Shown here piece by piece: positions 18,762 to 27,291 of a stretch of 64,000 bases of DNA. Position 1 is the first letter of the stretch, and each line of letters starts with the position of its first letter. The translations under genes were made by a program, and so were the position numbers. Below the pieces are notes generated by a model that did not search any database, had not been told where the DNA came from, and saw only the letters and a program-made list of their open reading frames with translations. The DNA is from Ohtaekwangia koreensis (GTDB lineage: Bacteria; Bacteroidota; Bacteroidia; Cytophagales; Cyclobacteriaceae): the NCBI RefSeq assembly GCF_900167975.1, contig NZ_FUZU01000004.1, positions 310,001 to 374,000 of the forward strand. Reading direction: 5' to 3'.

Positions 18762-21032
18762 ATGAAAAAGTTTAGAAATTTATTTTTTTACATTTTTATA
18801 ATCGGAGGTTTCACCGCGTTGATGTATTGGATTGTGCTCTATGGCACTAAGCTTGAAGCGGGAAGAAATATAGTTTTACCGGTTTCCAATAATACACAGT
18901 GGCAGGAATTTGTTCTTTCGCTTTTGCATAACCTCAAGCATCCACTCGCTATACTATTAGCACAGATCGTTACCATCATTCTTGTATCACGACTGTTTGG
19001 ATGGGTCTTCAAAAAAATAGGACAACCAACAGTTATAGGAGAGATCATTGCCGGTATAGCACTCGGACCTTCGCTGATGGGAATGTACTTTCCGGAATTT
19101 TCGGCCGCTTTATTCCCTGCACAATCTTTAGGTAATCTTCAGTTTTTAAGTCAGATCGGCTTGATCCTTTTCATGTTTGTTATAGGCATGGAGCTCGACC
19201 TGAAAGTATTGCGTAACAAAGCGCATGATGCATTGGTAGTGAGTCACACCAGCATTGTAATTCCATTTGCGCTCGGGTTAGGACTGGCATATTACATTTA
19301 TCAATCTTTTGCGCCACCCAACGTTCAGTTCTCGTCTTTTGCATTGTTCATTGGCATCGCGATGAGCATCACAGCATTTCCTGTACTCGCCCGCATCGTG
19401 CAGGAAAGAGGTATCCATAAAACTCGTCTCGGCACCATCGTTATCACCTGCGCTGCTGCGGATGATATTACTGCCTGGTGCTTGCTCGCTGCCGTTATCG
19501 CCATTGTAAAAGCCGGTACATTTGTAAGCGCGCTGTATATAATTCTACTAGCCGGTGTATATGTGTTTATCATGTTGAAAGTAGTGCGCCCGTTCCTCAA
19601 GCGGGTAGGTGATCTTCACTCATCACGCGAGAATCTGAGCAAATCTGTAGTCGCTATATTCTTCCTCACGCTGTTATTATCTTCTTATGCTTCAGAAGTA
19701 ATTGGTATACATGCATTATTCGGAGCTTTCATGGCCGGTGTGATCATGCCGGAAAACATGAAGTTTAAAAATATATTTATTGAAAAAGTAGAAGATGTTG
19801 CACTCGTGTTGCTCTTGCCTTTATTCTTTGTCTTTACAGGATTACGTACACAGATCGGACTTCTGAACGATCCATACCTCTGGAAGATTACAGCACTTAT
19901 TATTACAGTTGCTGTAGTCGGTAAATTTGCCGGAAGTGCTCTGCCTGCAAAGTTTGTAGGACAAAGCTGGAAAGATAGTTTGATGATCGGTGCCCTGATG
20001 AATACACGTGGCCTGATGGAACTCGTAGTGCTAAATATAGGATATGATCTTGGTGTGCTCACACCGCAGGTCTTTGCAATGATGGTGATCATGGCACTCG
20101 TTACTACCTTCATGACAGGGCCCGTACTGGATCTCATCAATAAGATATTCAAATCGAAAGAGGATGCTATACCGAAGGAAATAAGCAGTAACGGTAAGTA
20201 TAAAATTCTGATCTCCTTTGGAAATCCTGAACGTGGACGATCCTTATTACGACTGGCAAACAGTTTCACAAAAAAACTGAATGGAAATGCAGCGATTACT
20301 GCGCTTCACCTCTCTCCTACCAATGAGCTTCACTCTTTTAACCTGGAAGAATACGAACAGGAAAGTTTTGCACCGGTTATTGACGAGTCAAAACATCTGA
20401 ATCAAAAAATTACAACCTTGTTCAAAGCATCCAATGATATAGATGAAGACATCACGGAAGTAGCCAATAAAGGTGATTATGATTTACTTCTCGTGGGCTT
20501 AGGACAGTCCATTTACGAAGGAAGCTTACTCGGCAAAGTTCTTGGATTTACAACGCGCATTATCAGTCCCGACCGTTTGATCAATACCGTTACCGGGAAG
20601 GAAAAGCTATTCGAACTTTCTCCATTCGATGAACGTACACGCGTAATCCTTTCAAATAGCCACGTGCCAGTAGGTATACTGATCGATAAAAACTTTGAAA
20701 AAACGGATCGCGTATTTATACCCGTTTTCCATGCTTCAGATGTATACCTGATCAAGTATGCGCAGAAACTTATTCACAATGCAGGATCACAAATCACGAT
20801 CATCGATGCTGCTGGTGAGGTTAAAAACAATACGGAAATAAAAGAGGCAATCCGTGCTATAGAACAAAATGCTCCCAATCATATTACCATCGCAAGCGAT
20901 AAAACAATCGAGAAAGAATTTCTCCAGACGCAGGATCTGATGCTGATCAGTTTCGACAGCTGGAAGAAGCTTATAGACTCGCGCAATGTATGGCTCAACA
21001 GTTCTCCTACTACGTTAATTATCAAATCTTAA
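18762..21032 (+). CDS. CPA2-family cation/proton antiporter with C-terminal stress-protein-like region
   Basis: I use the ATG at 18762, preceded by an A/G-rich stretch, rather than an in-frame TTG 96 bp upstream. The product is about 756 residues. A first membrane helix (about 8-27) precedes a 12-13 helix exchanger domain (about 60-470) with GQPTVIGEIIAGIALGPS and the CAAADDITAWC segment that supplies the acidic residues of CPA2 transporters. A cytoplasmic region of about 270 residues follows, resembling paired universal-stress-protein folds. The expected role is Na+ or K+ efflux in exchange for protons at the inner membrane. It lies 250 bp after the LytTR gene and converges on the minus-strand gluzincin gene across a shared terminator. 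Confidence 0.9.
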   Translation: MKKFRNLFFYIFIIGGFTALMYWIVLYGTKLEAGRNIVLPVSNNTQWQEFVLSLLHNLKHPLAILLAQIVTIILVSRLFGWVFKKIGQPTVIGEIIAGIALGPSLMGMYFPEFSAALFPAQSLGNLQFLSQIGLILFMFVIGMELDLKVLRNKAHDALVVSHTSIVIPFALGLGLAYYIYQSFAPPNVQFSSFALFIGIAMSITAFPVLARIVQERGIHKTRLGTIVITCAAADDITAWCLLAAVIAIVKAGTFVSALYIILLAGVYVFIMLKVVRPFLKRVGDLHSSRENLSKSVVAIFFLTLLLSSYASEVIGIHALFGAFMAGVIMPENMKFKNIFIEKVEDVALVLLLPLFFVFTGLRTQIGLLNDPYLWKITALIITVAVVGKFAGSALPAKFVGQSWKDSLMIGALMNTRGLMELVVLNIGYDLGVLTPQVFAMMVIMALVTTFMTGPVLDLINKIFKSKEDAIPKEISSNGKYKILISFGNPERGRSLLRLANSFTKKLNGNAAITALHLSPTNELHSFNLEEYEQESFAPVIDESKHLNQKITTLFKASNDIDEDITEVANKGDYDLLLVGLGQSIYEGSLLGKVLGFTTRIISPDRLINTVTGKEKLFELSPFDERTRVILSNSHVPVGILIDKNFEKTDRVFIPVFHASDVYLIKYAQKLIHNAGSQITIIDAAGEVKNNTEIKEAIRAIEQNAPNHITIASDKTIEKEFLQTQDLMLISFDSWKKLIDSRNVWLNSSPTTLIIKS

Positions 21033-21071
21033 AGTATAGATATATTCAGTAATCTATATTTATTCTATAAT

Positions 21072-21107
21072 AAAAGGGTTGACCTCGAAAAAGGTCAACC
21101 CTTTTTT
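21072..21107. terminator. Bidirectional terminator between convergent genes
   Basis: A 14-bp stem (21072-21085 with 21092-21105, core GGGTTGACCT/AGGTCAACCC) has A and T runs on both flanks. It lies 40 bp after the antiporter stop and about 20 bp after the stop of the convergent gluzincin gene, so it can serve both strands. Confidence 0.9.
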
Positions 21108-21127
21108 ACGCTGTTAATCTATACTCG

Positions 21128-24070
21128 TTACTCTAACACAAGCATCTTTTGTATTAATACTCTCTTTGAATTCACCGCCTTCAGTATATATACTGATTCC
21201 TTCATTCCATAAGATGCAGTATTATATGTAGCCGTCCGCTTTAATTTGAGTTCATCGGTAAAGATCTCTTTCCCCGTAAGGTTCACTACCTGCAGTGTGA
21301 TCTCCTCTTGCGGAGAAAATCCGCTTAACTCCACTGTGAAAGATCCTCTTACCGGATTTGGGTATACCTGTAATTTTGATTCATCTGTGGCTATACGAGC
21401 ATCCGTATCCATCAATGTGACTGCCGATGCACTTGAAGCAATTGCCTCGAATGTAAAATGCTGATTGGTAGCACTTGTGCTACAGGTAAATTGCTGCACG
21501 TTGGCGTCATCCGCTGTACTCGCACTGGCTACACCAAGACATTTACCACTGGAACGTGATACAATCTGATAGTATCCACTGCCTATACTGACGAATGACC
21601 ATTGCTGATTGTTACTACCGCTCCAGGTATACTGAATAATGTTCGCGCCATCGGCTGTAGCGTTACCCGTTACATCAAGAGCTTTACTCGTAGCATGTTG
21701 AGGAGTGAGTCTGAAATATGTTCCATTTGCTTCGGCCTTGAATTGCTGATGAGTTCCACTTTGATAGGTATACTGGGTAAGTTGCACGTTATTGCCGGTA
21801 GCGCCTGTTCCTCCGCGCATACAAAAACTCTTACCGCTGTGGCGGGCGGTGATCTTATATATACCTCCGACTACCGGACCTGTTCCTCCGGAGCTTGATG
21901 TAGTTACCGACAACGCTCCGCTGGCTGCCGATATATTTCCAGCTGCATCTTTCGCTTTTACAGTGAATGAATAGGTTGTGGAAGCAGTGAGTCCTGTTAG
22001 ACCTACCGTTGTACCCGTCACGGTCTGCACAACGGTTCCGTTCTGCAGTACATCGTAACCGGTTACTGCTACATTATCCGTTGCGGCAGTCCAGCTCAGG
22101 GTAACACCCGTACTGGTAACATTCGAAGATGCAGGTGTACCGGGTGTAGACGGTGCTTGTGTATCTGCGGTTCCACCACATCCTATTGCTGTCCAACTCA
22201 TTTGTGCATCAGTAAATTGCGTATAGGCCGCATTCACATCGGTGTTGGAAGCATCGCTCATACCCTTACCATCGCATTCAGCGCGACCGTTGTTTGGATG
22301 AGGAGTTTGCAAATATACTCCTGCAGTAGAGCAGCTTCCGAGCTCGGCATCTCCACCTACCACGACACCATTTCCATAGGTCGATCCCCAGGCCAATGCA
22401 TTTCCTTTGATGATCGCATTGCCGGAAGCCGAACAATCATTTAAGATTGCACGCTCCTGTACTTGCACGGTGTTGGTATAGGTACCGCCAATCACATTTA
22501 CATCACCGCTGAATACAACGCTACCGCTGGCAGTTACACGTTCCAGTCGTGCTGTACCCTCTACTCTGACATTGCCCGACAAGTTAGATGTACCTACCAC
22601 CAGCGCTTTGGGTGCTACATACACCGATGACGCAACGGTAGCGGTATTGGCCACCCATCCGCCACCATTGGAATGCGTATGACCCGCATAGAGTGCCCGC
22701 ACGTCATCCCGATATGTACTTTGATATCCTTCCGGAACTGCATTCTCAATGCGCAACTCATACGGATAACGTTTGATCTTTGGCCAGCCTGCTTCCCACA
22801 GATAGCTGGTATGTGTAGTAGGTGCTCCGACTACAACCAGGTATAGCTGGGTTTCATCCGCTGCTAATGTAAAGGTTGCTTCACCATCACTTGCATTCGA
22901 CATCGTGCCATAGCGCACCGTGGTGCCATTTGCCTTTACCGCTACAAATCCCCAACGCCAACCGGCTGTGCTGTTCACTTCTGTATGACCTTTAAACTTT
23001 ACATGAACAGTTTTACTGGCACAGGTAGTATAGAGCGGAATGATATTAAATCCATAGTCCTGTGGTGCCGAATGATCCGGAACGATATAGCGACCATTAG
23101 AAGCACTGACCTGGTTCAGCAAAGTATATACCCGCCACAGATAATGGTTCTCTCCTGCATTTGTCTTAAAGGTATTGCGTTGCGTTCGCATAGCACTTCC
23201 AAAACCTTGTGCCGGGTAATCGAATATTACTTCACGCTTCGCATAGTCATACATAAAATCATTGAGCTGTGTCTGGCTCCATCCACTCAATCGCCTGAAC
23301 GTTACCACCGGATGTTCATTTGCTGCAGACTCCCGCCACATACGGTTCACCATGTTGGTACCACCATAGTTCTGCTGAATGTTCATCAGCCATTTAAAGG
23401 TTGTATAGTGATGGCGTGTAGAGCTCACGTGGTAACTACTGGTAGCTGTCCAGCGAGGCATATCATCAGCCGCGAACTGCGGAAACTCAACACAACGCAT
23501 ATAGTTTGCATGACACTCCCAGAACCAACCGGCAGGATCATACCCTACATATCCACCTCCGGTTGTATTCTCCTGGATGGAGATCTGCCCTTGCAGCGAG
23601 TGTGCAAATTCATGGCTCAACACATAGGCATCCCGTGTTGCATTGGGATGAACCCACATTGCGCCAATCGTATTATCGTATGATCCGCCAAATGCCCAAC
23701 CAGTCGGACCGTTCGCTCCGTTATAGGTGTCATTCATTACGATAATGATTTTATACTGTCCAAGTTGTTTTGTGGATGCGTTGGAGACAAATCCGATCTC
23801 CGTTACAAACTTTGCAAAACTTGCTTCGAGGTAACCTGCTACGACAGCCGGATCGAAACGTAGGTTCACATCCGAGTAGGTCGCTGGATTCGTTCCTACT
23901 TTATTTCCCCAGAAGATACAAAAGTTAGCAGATTGATATGTTTTGCTCCAGGACCATTCGTTCCAGGGCGCCTCACTGAACTGGGTTGGTATATATACAG
24001 TTTTTTGCGCGTATGACAGTGAGAATGCCAGCAGTAGCATTCCTATTAATAAAGTTTTTTTCATAGGCAT
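21128..24070 (-). CDS. Secreted gluzincin-like protein (DUF6055-like) with Fn3, ricin-type lectin and T9SS domains
   Basis: The 980-residue protein starts with a signal peptide ending in LSYAQ. The N-terminal domain (about 25-450) contains HEFAH (His153, Glu154, His157) and a downstream WFWECHANY whose Glu185 fits a third zinc ligand, so it looks like a gluzincin metallopeptidase of the DUF6055 type. A beta-helix-like stretch of short repeats follows (about 470-600), then a fibronectin III domain (about 635-725), a ricin B-type lectin domain with QW/QQW/QHF repeats (about 735-875) and a type A T9SS sorting domain (YPNPVRG onward). It is probably displayed on the cell surface and directed to glycans. 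Proteolytic activity is inferred. A shared AT-rich element lies just before the ATG. Confidence 0.8.
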   Translation of the reverse strand: MPMKKTLLIGMLLLAFSLSYAQKTVYIPTQFSEAPWNEWSWSKTYQSANFCIFWGNKVGTNPATYSDVNLRFDPAVVAGYLEASFAKFVTEIGFVSNASTKQLGQYKIIIVMNDTYNGANGPTGWAFGGSYDNTIGAMWVHPNATRDAYVLSHEFAHSLQGQISIQENTTGGGYVGYDPAGWFWECHANYMRCVEFPQFAADDMPRWTATSSYHVSSTRHHYTTFKWLMNIQQNYGGTNMVNRMWRESAANEHPVVTFRRLSGWSQTQLNDFMYDYAKREVIFDYPAQGFGSAMRTQRNTFKTNAGENHYLWRVYTLLNQVSASNGRYIVPDHSAPQDYGFNIIPLYTTCASKTVHVKFKGHTEVNSTAGWRWGFVAVKANGTTVRYGTMSNASDGEATFTLAADETQLYLVVVGAPTTHTSYLWEAGWPKIKRYPYELRIENAVPEGYQSTYRDDVRALYAGHTHSNGGGWVANTATVASSVYVAPKALVVGTSNLSGNVRVEGTARLERVTASGSVVFSGDVNVIGGTYTNTVQVQERAILNDCSASGNAIIKGNALAWGSTYGNGVVVGGDAELGSCSTAGVYLQTPHPNNGRAECDGKGMSDASNTDVNAAYTQFTDAQMSWTAIGCGGTADTQAPSTPGTPASSNVTSTGVTLSWTAATDNVAVTGYDVLQNGTVVQTVTGTTVGLTGLTASTTYSFTVKAKDAAGNISAASGALSVTTSSSGGTGPVVGGIYKITARHSGKSFCMRGGTGATGNNVQLTQYTYQSGTHQQFKAEANGTYFRLTPQHATSKALDVTGNATADGANIIQYTWSGSNNQQWSFVSIGSGYYQIVSRSSGKCLGVASASTADDANVQQFTCSTSATNQHFTFEAIASSASAVTLMDTDARIATDESKLQVYPNPVRGSFTVELSGFSPQEEITLQVVNLTGKEIFTDELKLKRTATYNTASYGMKESVYILKAVNSKRVLIQKMLVLE

Positions 24071-24083
24071 TGATTTGACCGAG

Positions 24084-24098
24084 TGATAATACTATTAA
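24084..24098. promoter_or_regulatory. GATAATA/TATTATC-type element upstream of the gluzincin gene
   Basis: Plus strand TGATAATACTATTAA; the minus strand gives TAATAGTATTATCA, close to the elements at 41031 and 46211. It lies 14-28 bp upstream of the ATG at 24070, so it would overlap the leader rather than the promoter core. Confidence 0.4.
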
Positions 24099-24350
24099 GT
24101 CAACTACGATACAGATTGTACACATCATGATAAACCAAGGCATCCCGTAAACTATATATTTGAGAATCCTGGCCTTGTACAGCGATAAAAAACGACCACG
24201 GAGTTTCAGAGACGTTACCTTGATTTTTCGGCATCAACATTCCAGTCGCTTCTTCAAGCGTTGATACCTTTTGCTGCATAGGCGTATGATTAAAATGAAA
24301 CTAACTTCCGAGCGGAAATTTCAATCGCCTCTATCTTTTTGAATACTATC

Positions 24351-26918
24351 TCATGGATTCTGCTTTATCCGCAATATTGTAACAGACCATGGCTGAAATG
24401 AATAATCAAAATCATTTTTATATCCTGTAAAATTTCGTTCTATCGGAGTATATTTAACCGGTGCCTCCATTGTATTCTCATCTTCCGGCTTTTCACTCGA
24501 CAGCGTTATCGTCTTACCAATCGCGACAGGATTACTTCCTTTTAATTCAATGCGTGTGGTATACTCTTCGTTGCTGGCATTGACAACTTTTACAACGATC
24601 TCTCCGGTCTTTTCATCCAGGCCGGCAATACTAAAAAATCTGCGTGGCTCTTTATATACCATTACTTGCTTTCCATCCAGGTAACACTCTATACTCGAAT
24701 GATTCACTCTGATCTCGATATCGTACCAGCGATTTGTTTCAATAGGATTTTCAAGTCTTACCGGTTGTGTCACCATAGCATCTGTACCATTGGTAACCAT
24801 TTCAAATGCACTCACAGCATTCCACCACGCACCTATATGTGCGCGCAGGTAATTATTGTTATCCTGAATGGCAATAGGAATCATGAAGGCGTTCGGGCCA
24901 CCGGTTTTACGTGCTTTCAATTTCAAGGTATATATATCAAATGAGCGATCGCTTAATATAGCCATCGGCCACGCACCTTCTGTTGTTTGAGCAAGCGCCT
25001 GATCATTTACCTTCCAGTCCCCTCCTTCCGTCCTCCACTCATTTCTGTGGTTTACAAAATCCGAAGTATATACTAATTTATTATTCTGCAGTACCTGTAC
25101 ATCTTTAAATTCCGCATAGGTATCCCATGTACTTAATCCGATTTTACCAGTATAAAGAGGTACCTTGGATCCTTCTGTTTCCGCAAGTTTCAGATCTGTT
25201 TTCAAATTAACGGATGCCCGGTTCTCATTCATCATCTTTATAGTGTAGTATGATATTCTCGCAAAACTTTTTGCATTGTCAAACCGGATGAGGTTTACCG
25301 GCCAGTCGGTATCATTTATATTCTCGAGCAACGGAGCGTAGCTACTCATGGTAATTAGATCGGCATTGCGCTCCATTCCCAAAATGAAGGTAGCATCGTT
25401 TAATGCCGCCATCATGTTTCCACTGCCCACACCACTGTTGCACGCATACTCGCCTACATATAACTTCCAGTCTTTCCGTTCATATTTATCATACCAGTCA
25501 TGATAGATCATGGGCCAGTATACACCTTTGTAGGCATGCTCATCGGCTATGTCCATTTTTGAAATAGCATTTACCGTAGGCTTATGAAGATGCGCTATAC
25601 CCATGGCAGCCATTACTTCCAGCTGCGGATACTTTTCCTTTATAGCCTTGTAGAAAATATTGAAGCGCTTCGCATATCGTTCGCCTACTTGTTCATTGCC
25701 AACTTCTATATACTTTAATGGAAATGGTGCCGGATGACCATTCTGAGCGCGAACCGCTCCCCATTTGGAACTCACAGGACCAATGGCGTATTCTATACCA
25801 TCGAGTATATCTGCAATGATACCAGGAATTTTTTCATCTGGAGAATATACACCGGCACGCATCTCGCAGGAGACACCACAGTTAAATACATACATAGCGT
25901 CTGCACCGATGTCTTCACAGAACTGGAGGAATTCATGATACCCGATTCCATCCGAAGACCAATATCCCCACGGACTATACGTACCCGGACGCTCCGTCAA
26001 TGGTCCTAATGAGCGTTTCCAATTAGGAGCACTCTCGGTGCTGATGCCTTCTACAAAACAACCACCGGGCCAACGAATGAATGAAGGCTTGAGGTCTGCC
26101 AGATAGTTTGCAAGATCAACGCGCATTCCGTTAGGTCTATTCTTAAATGTTTTCACCGGGAACAACGACACAAAATCAATCCATACTGTACCGGGTGAAT
26201 TTGTGGTCAGGTGAAATTTAGCGTTAGAATCACTGTCCGATGCTTTCAGTATACAGGTGTATTTCTTCCATGAAGAACTTTTCGCATCATCGAATGTATA
26301 GCTTGCCAGTGTTCGGCCATCATCAGCTTTCAGTGAGGCCGTGATGGGTCCGGAGAACTTCTTTGTGCGTATATAGTATGTGAGGTTATACGATTCTCCT
26401 TTGTCAACCCGGATTCCCCAGAAGCCATCGTTTACAACGGATACACTACCGGCCTTATCAGCAGCCTTGATGTCGAGTTGTAACGAATGAGGCGTTGCTG
26501 CGTGAAGCGGTTGTTTTGAAGATAACGAAACCTCAGCCTTTGCCTTTCCTGTCGTTTGAAGAGACCACGCTGGCCATTGGCCGATCGCTTCCCATTTCAT
26601 TTTCCAATCGCTGACTGCGTTACTTGAAAAATGCGGTATACGCGGAGGTATAATCCAACCGGAGTCCAATGAACAGCCGGGTGGTATATTACTTTCCTCG
26701 AAGCCTCTGTTCTGAATGAGCTCTGCATACAGTCCACCTTCTCCCCCATGGCTGATCTCCTCAAAAAAGATCCCGTGAAGACTAGGCGAAATTTTTGCTC
26801 CTTTGTTATTGACATCGATGGTGAGTATTGCCCTTTGAGCAAAGGTTCTTATCTGCACCAACCACACCATCGCCAACCCCAAAATGTATACACCTGTATG
26901 CAACCCTATATTTCGCAT
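24351..26918 (-). CDS. GH51 alpha-L-arabinofuranosidase
   Basis: The 855-residue exported enzyme has a signal peptide of about 28 residues and a CBM4/9-like carbohydrate-binding segment (about 100-255). The GH51 TIM barrel has FIRWPGGCFVEG, acid/base Glu409 in VGNE and nucleophile Glu490 in VGEY. A concanavalin/LamG-like domain of about 180 residues (roughly 590-780) is inserted before the C-terminal beta-sandwich. Such enzymes remove alpha-linked L-arabinofuranose from arabinan, arabinoxylan and arabinogalactan. Together with the GH127 and GH146 enzymes at 1-4.7 kb it covers both anomers of Araf. It is monocistronic and no clear terminator is seen after it. Confidence 0.92.
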   Translation of the reverse strand: MRNIGLHTGVYILGLAMVWLVQIRTFAQRAILTIDVNNKGAKISPSLHGIFFEEISHGGEGGLYAELIQNRGFEESNIPPGCSLDSGWIIPPRIPHFSSNAVSDWKMKWEAIGQWPAWSLQTTGKAKAEVSLSSKQPLHAATPHSLQLDIKAADKAGSVSVVNDGFWGIRVDKGESYNLTYYIRTKKFSGPITASLKADDGRTLASYTFDDAKSSSWKKYTCILKASDSDSNAKFHLTTNSPGTVWIDFVSLFPVKTFKNRPNGMRVDLANYLADLKPSFIRWPGGCFVEGISTESAPNWKRSLGPLTERPGTYSPWGYWSSDGIGYHEFLQFCEDIGADAMYVFNCGVSCEMRAGVYSPDEKIPGIIADILDGIEYAIGPVSSKWGAVRAQNGHPAPFPLKYIEVGNEQVGERYAKRFNIFYKAIKEKYPQLEVMAAMGIAHLHKPTVNAISKMDIADEHAYKGVYWPMIYHDWYDKYERKDWKLYVGEYACNSGVGSGNMMAALNDATFILGMERNADLITMSSYAPLLENINDTDWPVNLIRFDNAKSFARISYYTIKMMNENRASVNLKTDLKLAETEGSKVPLYTGKIGLSTWDTYAEFKDVQVLQNNKLVYTSDFVNHRNEWRTEGGDWKVNDQALAQTTEGAWPMAILSDRSFDIYTLKLKARKTGGPNAFMIPIAIQDNNNYLRAHIGAWWNAVSAFEMVTNGTDAMVTQPVRLENPIETNRWYDIEIRVNHSSIECYLDGKQVMVYKEPRRFFSIAGLDEKTGEIVVKVVNASNEEYTTRIELKGSNPVAIGKTITLSSEKPEDENTMEAPVKYTPIERNFTGYKNDFDYSFQPWSVTILRIKQNP

Positions 26919-27291
26919 CGTTATATTTCTATTTTTTCAGTGAGCCAGGCATGCCCTGGAAAAGAAGATTGCGGCAAGTGTATAGATGTTATAGCAGCCG
27001 TCCATTGGAACGACCACTATTCCATCCATCTTAATTAACCAAACCAATAAATTCTACTCAATCTATTGATAGTATAAAGTACGCGATAAAAAAAAGTGTT
27101 GACTTTACTGATATTGACTGGTGATAATATTATTTTACCTCCTTTAAAGATGATTCAGAATCTACGCAGGAACATTCATATCATTTCTCAAATATACTTA
27201 CCGTAAATATACCTGGCCCAACAGGTATATCCTCAACGTTCGAACCTGATTCCGCTATACTTTGTTGCTATGACAGCACTAAGATATATGT
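26919..27291. other. Region upstream of GH51, with GATAATATTAT element
   Basis: These 373 bp carry TTGACTTTACTGATA and then TTGACTGGTGATA as an imperfect direct repeat near 27102-27126, running into TGATAATATTATTTTA at 27122-27137. The 10-bp core ATAATATTAT is a palindrome also found upstream of SusC-1. No gene, and no terminator for the S9 peptidase gene, was seen. Confidence 0.5.

Noticed and set aside
19685-20269. 194-codon open frame antisense to the antiporter gene
   Set aside because: It mirrors the membrane-helix codons of the antiporter; no start context, no family features.
22985-23683. 232-codon open frame antisense to the gluzincin gene
   Set aside because: Fully overlapped by a well-supported gene with signal peptide and domains; the frame is a by-product of codon bias.
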